42,007 nucleotides of DNA from an uncultured Mycoplasmatota bacterium (GTDB taxonomy: Bacteria > Bacillota_I > Bacilli_A > RF39 > UBA660): assembly GCA_946528555.1 (NCBI GenBank), contig CAMMYS010000037.1, positions 1 through 42,007 on the forward strand, given 5' to 3'. Made by a program: the position numbers and the translations under genes. The notes under the pieces were generated by a model. It was not told the DNA's origin. It did no database searches and was given only the letters and a program-made list of their open reading frames with translations. Every line of letters begins with the position of its first letter. Within the stretch, counting starts at the first letter, position 1. Shown here piece by piece: positions 31,619 to 38,040 of the stretch.

Positions 31619-32622
31619 TATATCATACTCTTTCTAATACTAACTAACTTAGTATTTATAATATTTACTTCAAATTTACCCACTTTAGTAACTCTTATAA
31701 AACCAAGACCATTTATTAATATATCTGATACATCATCAACAACTACATTTACCTTATCTAAATATTTTAATTTAGAATTTTTATTATTTAATTTTTCATA
31801 TCTTAATTTATCATTCATATAAAAACTTAAACTATTAGATTTATCAGAAATATTTTCAATTCTCATAATATCATTTACCACTATAGAATATCCTGGTTTA
31901 ACTTGAAATGTTTTAACTTTTAATTCTTTCTTTGGATAATACTTAATAATCTTATTATATTCAACAAAATTATAAATAGCTTTTTCATCTATAAATCCTG
32001 GAGTATCTACAATAATCAATTTATCAGTTAATTTAATTGCTATATAAGATGCTGTAGTATTAGGAACACTACTAGTAGTAATTACTGGTTTCTTTAAATT
32101 ACTAGTTAGTAAATGATTAATAAATGTAGATTTACCACTATTAGTAAATCCTACTATATAAAGTCTTCTTACTTTATCATCTTTAATCTTATTTAAAAAT
32201 TTATCTATATTATAATTCTTAACTGAACTAATACACATAACATTATCTGTTTCACAAACATTATTTTTAATATATTCAATTAATTTTTTTTCTTTTATAC
32301 TTTTAGGTAAAACATCTTTTTTAGTTACTAAAATATATTTATTATTTTTAAATTTATTAATATATTTTTTAACATTTTCATTTATATTTAAAGCGTCAAT
32401 CAAAAAAGCTATAGATGCAACTTTATCACTATTAATATTTCTGATAATACCATCTACATCTATCTTTTTATCTAAAATGCTATATTCACCATAGTGTCTA
32501 ATCTTAAAGCATCTTTCACAATAATCACTTTTATCATAAACACTTAGTTTAACAAATCCTTCTTTACCAGCATTTTCACTTTGTAAAACACTTCCACAAC
32601 CTAAACACTTCTTTTTATTCAT
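31618..32622 (-). CDS. yqeH: ribosome biogenesis GTPase YqeH
   Basis: Circularly permuted GTPase needed for 30S assembly. A zinc finger opens the protein (CLGCGSVLQ ... YCERC). The G motifs come in permuted order: G4 (VTKKDVL) and G5 (ISSVK) before G1 (GFTNSGKST, about 160), then G2/G3 (IVDTPGF). The C-terminal RNA-binding part follows. Length 334 is a little short of Bacillus YqeH (366). The start overlaps the end of yqeG. Confidence 0.94.
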   Translation of the reverse strand: MNKKKCLGCGSVLQSENAGKEGFVKLSVYDKSDYCERCFKIRHYGEYSILDKKIDVDGIIRNINSDKVASIAFLIDALNINENVKKYINKFKNNKYILVTKKDVLPKSIKEKKLIEYIKNNVCETDNVMCISSVKNYNIDKFLNKIKDDKVRRLYIVGFTNSGKSTFINHLLTSNLKKPVITTSSVPNTTASYIAIKLTDKLIIVDTPGFIDEKAIYNFVEYNKIIKYYPKKELKVKTFQVKPGYSIVVNDIMRIENISDKSNSLSFYMNDKLRYEKLNNKNSKLKYLDKVNVVVDDVSDILINGLGFIRVTKVGKFEVNIINTKLVSIRKSMI

Positions 32623-33139
32623 AATATTTTCCCTTTAAAAATAAATCTTTTTTATTTAATTTATTAAATATAATCTTTTCTAACATTCTATTAAATAAAG
32701 TTATCTTATAATCTTTAGCAGATAATGGATTAACTAAAACACTAGTTATGTCTAATTTATTAGCGCCATATATATCAGTTATTAATTGATCTCCTATTGC
32801 TGCTACTTCAGTTGGTTTATAATTAAACTTTTCCATTATTCTACTATATTTATTACTTCTAGGTTTTAATGAAAATGAGCAACAATCTACATTTAAATAA
32901 TTCTTAAATGGTTCTATTCTATGTCTAGGACTATTAGATATTATTATAACCTTAAATCCTTTATTTCTTAATTCATCAAATAAATGTTTTAATCTTTTTG
33001 TTGGAGTATTTATATGACTAGGTACCATTGTATTATCTAAATCAAACAATATACAACGTATACCTTTTTTAAATAATTTATCATAATTAATATAATATAT
33101 GCTTTTTTGGTAAATATCAGGTACAAAGTTCTCTATCAT
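32615..33139 (-). CDS. yqeG: YqeG family HAD phosphatase
   Basis: 174 residues, HAD superfamily subfamily IIIA. Motif I LFDLDNTMVP (nucleophile Asp and acid Asp), motif II VIISNS, and a later Lys/GDQLITDIYGAN (motif III/IV). In Firmicutes yqeG and yqeH are adjacent; the usual followers aroE, yhbY and nadD are missing here and mutL takes their place. GGGAGG precedes the ATG. Confidence 0.93.
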   Translation of the reverse strand: MIENFVPDIYQKSIYYINYDKLFKKGIRCILFDLDNTMVPSHINTPTKRLKHLFDELRNKGFKVIIISNSPRHRIEPFKNYLNVDCCSFSLKPRSNKYSRIMEKFNYKPTEVAAIGDQLITDIYGANKLDITSVLVNPLSAKDYKITLFNRMLEKIIFNKLNKKDLFLKGKYYE

Positions 33140-33207
33140 ATTAATTCCTCCCTACATAAAATTATACAATCTTTTTGATTTAAATAAAAGCATTTTAAAC
33201 ATTACCA

Positions 33208-33236
33208 AATAAAAAACTCAAGATTACTTGAGTTTT
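33208..33236 (-). terminator. terminator of the pilin-like gene
   Basis: AAACTCAAG/CTTGAGTTT stem with T run on minus. Confidence 0.85.
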
Positions 33237-33253
33237 ATTTTTAAACCAAATTA

Positions 33254-33820
33254 TTATTCGTTACATCTAGGTACTGTAACTGAACTAGGAGATTTAATAT
33301 TATTTTTACTTAATTTATGAACTTGAATATTCGTGCCTTCTTCAACATAAGCATATTCATCGCCTTTAACAACTATTTTTAAAACTTCTCCTCTATCATT
33401 TAATTTAATATAATAATCAAAATTATCACTTAAGCTTTCACTACCACATACATCACCATTAATTTTTGAATATTCTTTACCTGTTAATTCATCCATTGTA
33501 TCAGAAATAAATGCTGTTTGTGCATGATAATAAACATTTTGAACTTCTGCTATGAAAGCATTTTCTTTTGCTTGTGAATATATATCATCAACATTTTTCT
33601 TAGCAACACTTACTATAGAAAATATTCTCCATCCTATAAAACATAGTGATAAAACAACTACAAGTATTATGATAGGAGCACTTGATTTTTTCTTTGGTTC
33701 CTCATAAACCGGTTGATTGTTATTCATTGGCGCTTGATTTGGGTTTTGATTTTGAAACTGATTATTATCTACAGGTGGTGTGTTTTGAAATTGATTATTA
33801 TTTTGATAATTATTATCCAT
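33254..33820 (-). CDS. single-span membrane protein with N/Q/P-rich tail, pilin-like exterior
   Basis: 188 residues. Cytoplasmic residues 1-45 are Asn/Gln/Pro-rich with repeated NNQFQN. A membrane helix (about 49-68, APIIILVVVLSLCFIG) continues into a long helix (VDDIYSQAKENAFIAEVQNVYYHA), a pattern seen in type IV pilins. A small domain follows with two Cys (DVCGSES and VPRCNE) that could form a disulfide. No prepilin cleavage motif with a short leader is present, so it is not a classical pilin. AAAGGAG precedes the ATG. Confidence 0.65.
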   Translation of the reverse strand: MDNNYQNNNQFQNTPPVDNNQFQNQNPNQAPMNNNQPVYEEPKKKSSAPIIILVVVLSLCFIGWRIFSIVSVAKKNVDDIYSQAKENAFIAEVQNVYYHAQTAFISDTMDELTGKEYSKINGDVCGSESLSDNFDYYIKLNDRGEVLKIVVKGDEYAYVEEGTNIQVHKLSKNNIKSPSSVTVPRCNE

Positions 33821-33895
33821 ATCTATTTCTCCTTTATAATAATATATTATTAAATAATATATTGTTTTTCAATTGATAGGAAATAGTTTTACATA

Positions 33896-33922
33896 TAAAA
33901 AGAAGACTATTTAAGTCTTCTT
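33896..33922 (-). terminator. terminator over a stop codon
   Basis: AAGAAGACT/AGTCTTCTT stem overlapping the end of the 147-aa gene (stop at 33907); T run on minus. Confidence 0.8.
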
Positions 33923-34350
33923 TGATATGAACTAATTCTTTGTTTATATAACATTTCATTATATGAGTCTTTTATAGCAGCACCTGTACTTACTACAAAT
34001 ACTGATGTTGAAAATACACCTAATAATCCTAAAGCTAATGCTTTATTTTCTGCTGCTGGATTTTCAACCATTGCTTCTAATTTTTGCCAATTAGCAATCT
34101 CAGTTCCAGATATTATACCTGTTGTTATCATTGATACTAACCAATTTCTAAGTGATCTTAGATTATTGATTCTTTCATTAATCATTTTATCTAAATAATC
34201 ACCATTTTCAAAACTTTGAATTTTCTCTTCAATAACACCAATCATTTTTTTAGCATATTCTTGTTCTTTTCTTAAGTCTTCTACTTTTCTTTCATAAGAA
34301 ACATTTGATGATAAAAAAGTATCAATTCCATATTCATCTCTTACGTTCAT
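33907..34350 (-). CDS. hypothetical coiled-coil membrane protein (147 aa)
   Basis: The start is the ATG at 34350 with AAAGGAGAA; the longer frame has no ribosome binding site. Residues 20-70 are a charged helix likely to be a coiled coil (ERKVEDLRKEQEYAKKMI). A hydrophobic stretch at about 73-85 and a clear membrane helix at about 107-125 (ALGLLGVFSTSVFVVSTGAA) follow, then a basic tail. No family was recognised. A TG-extended TATAAT lies upstream. Confidence 0.7.
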   Translation of the reverse strand: MNVRDEYGIDTFLSSNVSYERKVEDLRKEQEYAKKMIGVIEEKIQSFENGDYLDKMINERINNLRSLRNWLVSMITTGIISGTEIANWQKLEAMVENPAAENKALALGLLGVFSTSVFVVSTGAAIKDSYNEMLYKQRISSYQRRLK

Positions 34351-34400
34351 AATAATTCTCCTTTGGATGAAAATTATTATAACACTTAATCCTTTATAGT

Positions 34401-34429
34401 AAAAGAAAAACCTAATATTCATTAGGTTT
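34401..34429 (-). terminator. obgE/microprotein terminator
   Basis: AAACCTAAT/ATTAGGTTT stem with T-rich minus-strand sequence, starting at the stop codon of the 29-aa ORF. Confidence 0.8.
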
Positions 34430-34517
34430 ATTCTTCATCATCTTCTTCAGATTCTTCCTCATCTTCTTCATCTAATTGACCTGTTACAAATAAATATTCT
34501 AAAAAATCTTCATCCAT
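34428..34517 (-). CDS. 29-aa very acidic microprotein downstream of obgE
   Basis: ATG at 34517 with GGTGATTTGAG upstream; TAA at 34428. The peptide starts MDEDFLEYLFVTGQLD and then is almost only Asp and Glu (about half of all residues are acidic). It follows obgE by 17 bases and is the last gene before the terminator, so it is co-transcribed with obgE. The hydrophobic start may dock on a partner, with the acidic tail mimicking nucleic acid; this is inference. Confidence 0.6.
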   Translation of the reverse strand: MDEDFLEYLFVTGQLDEEDEEESEEDDEE

Positions 34518-34534
34518 CTCAAATCACCTTCATA

Positions 34535-35815
34535 TTAATATAATCTATCTTCATATTCAAATTCTTGATCTAATATAGAAACTATATCTCCATTTTTAGC
34601 ACCAAGATTTTTTAATTCTTCATCAACACCTAAATGTTGTAATTTCTTAGCAAATCTTAAAGCTGCCTCATCAGAGTTAAATCTAGTCATTTTTAAGAGC
34701 TTTTCTAACTCTTTACCACTAATTATCCATTTATTACCTTTTTGTTCAATATGATATGGTTTTTCCTTCTTAAATTCATATAATACATAATCTTCTTTTT
34801 CATTATCATTATATATTTCTTCATCAGGAATATTTATTAATAAATCTTTAAGTTTATATATTAATTCATTTATATTATCATGTGTTGCTGCACTAACTTC
34901 AACTATATCTAATTTTGGAAATTCTTTTTTAAATCTTTTAAGATTTTCTTTAGCAATATCAATATCCATTTTATTAGCAACAATTATTTCTTTTTTATTA
35001 TATAACTTTTCATCATAATTCTTTATTTCATTACGAATTATTTTATAGTCTTCAATAACATCTCTTCCTTCAACTTGTGCCATATCTAGTACATGACATA
35101 CAATTTTACAACGACTAGCATGTTTTAAGAATTTATCTCCTAAACCTACTCCTTGTGAAGAACCCTCTATTAATCCTGGAAGATCTGCTACTACATAACT
35201 ATAATCCCCAGCACTTACTACTCCTAAATTTGGTGTTAAAGTTGTAAAATGATAATCTGCTATTTTTGGTTTAGATGCACTAATTACACTAATTAATGAA
35301 CTTTTTCCAACACTAGGAAATCCAACCAAACCAACATCAGCTAATAACTTAAGTTCTATTAATACATTTCTTTCTTCTCCAGGCTCACCTAACTCACTTG
35401 TATATGGTGCTTTATTTTTATTTGTCATAAAAGCAGCATTTCCTTTTCCACCACGTCCACCATGAGCAATAATACATTCTTGGTCTTCTTTAGTTAAATC
35501 ACAAATAACTAAATTAGTATCTATATCTTTAACAGTAGTACCAATTGGAACTCTAATAATAGTATCTTCTGCTGATTCACCAGTTCTATGTCTACCACTA
35601 CCATTTCCACCATTATTTGCTTTTAATACTTTTTTATATCTTAAATCTATTAATGTTCTAAGACCTTTATCAGCCTTAAATATAATATTTCCACCATGTC
35701 CTCCATTACCACCATCTGGTCCTCCTAGAGGAACATATTTTTCACGTAGAAAAGAAGTGATTCCATCGCCACCCTTACCTGCTATTAATTTTAAATTTAC
35801 TTCATCTATAAACAT
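34535..35815 (-). CDS. obgE: GTPase Obg/CgtA
   Basis: Ribosome assembly (50S) and stress GTPase. The Gly-rich Obg fold fills residues 1-156 (GKGGDGITSF, GGPDGGNGGHGGN). The G domain has G1 GFPSVGKSS, G2 (TTLTPNLG), G3 DLPGLIEG and G4 NKMD. A C-terminal OCT domain follows (about 350-426, VLYEFKKEKPYHIEQKG). The start is the ATG at 35815; the GTG at 35824 is in the GGTGAT site. 426 aa is normal. Confidence 0.97.
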   Translation of the reverse strand: MFIDEVNLKLIAGKGGDGITSFLREKYVPLGGPDGGNGGHGGNIIFKADKGLRTLIDLRYKKVLKANNGGNGSGRHRTGESAEDTIIRVPIGTTVKDIDTNLVICDLTKEDQECIIAHGGRGGKGNAAFMTNKNKAPYTSELGEPGEERNVLIELKLLADVGLVGFPSVGKSSLISVISASKPKIADYHFTTLTPNLGVVSAGDYSYVVADLPGLIEGSSQGVGLGDKFLKHASRCKIVCHVLDMAQVEGRDVIEDYKIIRNEIKNYDEKLYNKKEIIVANKMDIDIAKENLKRFKKEFPKLDIVEVSAATHDNINELIYKLKDLLINIPDEEIYNDNEKEDYVLYEFKKEKPYHIEQKGNKWIISGKELEKLLKMTRFNSDEAALRFAKKLQHLGVDEELKNLGAKNGDIVSILDQEFEYEDRLY

Positions 35816-35845
35816 ATAAATCACCTATTTTCTATTCAAATTATA

Positions 35846-37216
35846 TCATAATTTTAATCTTAGTACATTACTTTCTAATTCTTTTCTTGCTTCTTCATTC
35901 ATATCAAAAATATCTGAACCTAACTCTTGTATATTAGGAGTTTCAACTCTTCTAATAGATGTATTATTATAAAAACTACAACTACCTAATTTTTCTAAAC
36001 TTGGTAAATATAAACTTCTAAGACTATTATTACTATACATAAATGATGAACCAATAACTCTAATACTTGGAAGTATTAATTCTTCTAATTCACGATTACT
36101 ATATAATCCATAATTACCCATTGATTCAACTTTTTTCATTTGTAAGTATCTTAAAGCAGTATTATATTTCATAAAATTACCACCTAAAAAAGTAGTATTG
36201 TTATTTATATAAGATATAATTCTACCAAATTTATCTATTTCAATAAAAATATCTTCAGCACCTTTTCTAGAGATTCTTATTACTTTTTTATCTCCTTCTT
36301 TTAATATTTCTGCTTTATCAAATTTAACAATTCCATATGTAAAAGCATCACTATTAATTGATTTATTATATGAAATTAATGTTTTATCTTTTAAATCTAA
36401 TATATATCCATCCATAAATAGATATCTATCTCTATCAGAATAATCAAGTACTTCATTACTATTATTAACTATTTTGTTTTTAGAACAAAAATATACTCCT
36501 AAAGCACTATAATTATATTTATGAAATTTTAAATCACTAGTTTGAACATATCCAGGAATTATTAATCTCTTATCTCCTGATCTATATATTTTAAAACCAT
36601 AAGTTTTTTCAAAAGCATCAGTAAGTCCTGGAATAATATTATCTAAATTGTTTGAAAATGTAGCATCTGGATTATCAACTGAATGATTATATCTATTTGT
36701 TATTCTAACACTATTAGTACCCTTTCTACAAAATTGAATGCTTATAACACTAGTACCATATTCATCTTGTCTTTGTGGATTTGGAAAATCTTTTCTTCTT
36801 ATTTTATCTACATTATCTTTAACAGCAAAAAATACATAGTAATCTCTTAATCTATCTAATCTAAAAGAACATAATTCTTCATCTTTTTGAAAATATTTTT
36901 TAAAATAATCAATCTCTTTTTCTGTTCTACATTCATATAATGTATAACCAGCTTCTTTTAATAATTCACTAGGGGTCTTATCTGTTTCAACTTTACTATA
37001 TTCAAATTTAGCTTCACTATAAATAAACTCTCTAAAATCATCTAATAAATCATTATTAACTAAATCAGTATATAAATCTTTATTATAATCAAAACGGCTA
37101 TATAAAATTGAATATAATAAATCTGGTGTTTCGAGTATAGTAGGAAATTCTTTTCTACAATAATGCATCATTTCTTCACCATATTTATCTTTTATACGTT
37201 CAAGTTCTCTATGCAT
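35846..37216 (-). CDS. protein with C-terminal BspA-type leucine-rich repeats
   Basis: 456 residues; the start is the ATG at 37216 after GGGGG. There is no signal peptide, so it should be cytoplasmic although BspA repeats are usually on the surface. The first 350 residues are unrecognised, with many Tyr/Arg/Asp and Cys residues. The last 90 form three to four LRR_5-type repeats (LEELILPSIRVIGSSFM, LRSLYLPSLEKLGSCSF, IRRVETPNIQELGSDIF). The family is often expanded in gut Firmicutes. A TG-extended TATAAT precedes it. Confidence 0.72.
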   Translation of the reverse strand: MHRELERIKDKYGEEMMHYCRKEFPTILETPDLLYSILYSRFDYNKDLYTDLVNNDLLDDFREFIYSEAKFEYSKVETDKTPSELLKEAGYTLYECRTEKEIDYFKKYFQKDEELCSFRLDRLRDYYVFFAVKDNVDKIRRKDFPNPQRQDEYGTSVISIQFCRKGTNSVRITNRYNHSVDNPDATFSNNLDNIIPGLTDAFEKTYGFKIYRSGDKRLIIPGYVQTSDLKFHKYNYSALGVYFCSKNKIVNNSNEVLDYSDRDRYLFMDGYILDLKDKTLISYNKSINSDAFTYGIVKFDKAEILKEGDKKVIRISRKGAEDIFIEIDKFGRIISYINNNTTFLGGNFMKYNTALRYLQMKKVESMGNYGLYSNRELEELILPSIRVIGSSFMYSNNSLRSLYLPSLEKLGSCSFYNNTSIRRVETPNIQELGSDIFDMNEEARKELESNVLRLKL

Positions 37217-37266
37217 AATAATCCCCCTTTCTAAAAAGTGTGTTATATTATAACATATAATTATCA

Positions 37267-37295
37267 AAATAAAAAGATGTATTACTACATCTTTT
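37267..37295 (-). terminator. nrd operon terminator
   Basis: AAAAGATGTA/TACATCTTTT stem overlapping the nrdG stop codon; T-rich on minus. Confidence 0.8.
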
Positions 37296-37866
37296 ATACA
37301 TACATTGGTTCTCTCTCAAAATATTTTTCTTCATTATATTCATATTCATTTACAAGAACAACTCTATTTTGTTCAAGAGATTTTTGTACATCTATTAATC
37401 TTTGGTTTCTACTTCCTCTAAATAATATACTTAAATCTCTTTCTTCAATTTTAAACCTACCATCTACTAGAACATCTATTTTTCCTAGAAATTCCATATA
37501 TATAGGTTTCTTTTCAGCTAGTTTTAGTATTTCTTCAAAGGTAAATCCAGTATAAACCCAAATATTTAAACCTTTCTTTATTGCATATTCAGCTATTTTA
37601 TTACAAGCTTCAGGTTGATACATTGGATCTCCTCCACTAAATGTAAGCCCTGTTTGGTATTCAAGTTCATCTATTGCTTCAAATACTGCTTCAATTGGAA
37701 CAAGTCCTCCTCCATTGAAATCCCATGTTTGAGGATTTTGACAGCCTTTGCAATGATGTCCACATCCTTGTGTCCATAAAACAGCTCTTAAACCAGGACC
37801 ATCAACAATACTATCTGTTTGAAGATCTGCTGCTAAACGAATATATTCAACATTATTTTGTTGCAT
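37294..37866 (-). CDS. nrdG: anaerobic ribonucleotide reductase activating protein
   Basis: Radical SAM enzyme that places the glycyl radical on the class III reductase. The [4Fe-4S] ligands are in CGHHCKGC (C-x3-C-x2-C, about residues 35-42), preceded by VDGPGLRAVLWTQG; the SAM-contacting GG is in TFSGGDPMYQP. 190 aa, slightly longer than E. coli NrdG. Its ATG lies 14 bases inside the end of the small glycyl-radical ORF, with a weak ribosome binding site, so translation is probably coupled to that ORF. Confidence 0.95.
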   Translation of the reverse strand: MQQNNVEYIRLAADLQTDSIVDGPGLRAVLWTQGCGHHCKGCQNPQTWDFNGGGLVPIEAVFEAIDELEYQTGLTFSGGDPMYQPEACNKIAEYAIKKGLNIWVYTGFTFEEILKLAEKKPIYMEFLGKIDVLVDGRFKIEERDLSILFRGSRNQRLIDVQKSLEQNRVVLVNEYEYNEEKYFEREPMYV

Positions 37867-38011
37867 GAGTTACTCTATCAGCTACTTCTGCTTTCTTAGC
37901 ATTATTAAATCTGTCAAGAGTACCAACTAAGTATCCAGTGATTCTTCTAATTCTATCGAATTTAACACCTTCTCCTACCATTTTTACTGCTTTCTTATCT
38001 TCTTTTTTCAT
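37853..38011 (-). CDS. separate glycyl-radical segment of class III ribonucleotide reductase (52 aa)
   Basis: ATG at 38011 with GAGGTAA upstream, TAA at 37853. After a short Lys-rich start, the peptide matches the C-terminal end expected of a fused Firmicute NrdD: GEGVKFDRIRRITGYLVGTL followed by DRFNNAKKAEVADRVTHATK. RRITGY corresponds to the RxxGY radical site (compare RRVCGYLG in E. coli NrdD, where the Gly carries the radical). The large nrdD ORF 30 bases upstream lacks this motif. It sits between nrdD and nrdG and overlaps nrdG. Most likely it binds NrdD and is activated by NrdG. It was too short for standard gene calling. Confidence 0.85.
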   Translation of the reverse strand: MKKEDKKAVKMVGEGVKFDRIRRITGYLVGTLDRFNNAKKAEVADRVTHATK

Positions 38012-38040
38012 TTTATATTACCTCTTTCCTTTTTTTTATT

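Noticed and set aside
35846..37216. Secreted BspA-like surface protein
   Set aside because: LRR repeats are present, but the N-terminus is charged (MHRELERIKDK) and has no signal peptide or anchor.
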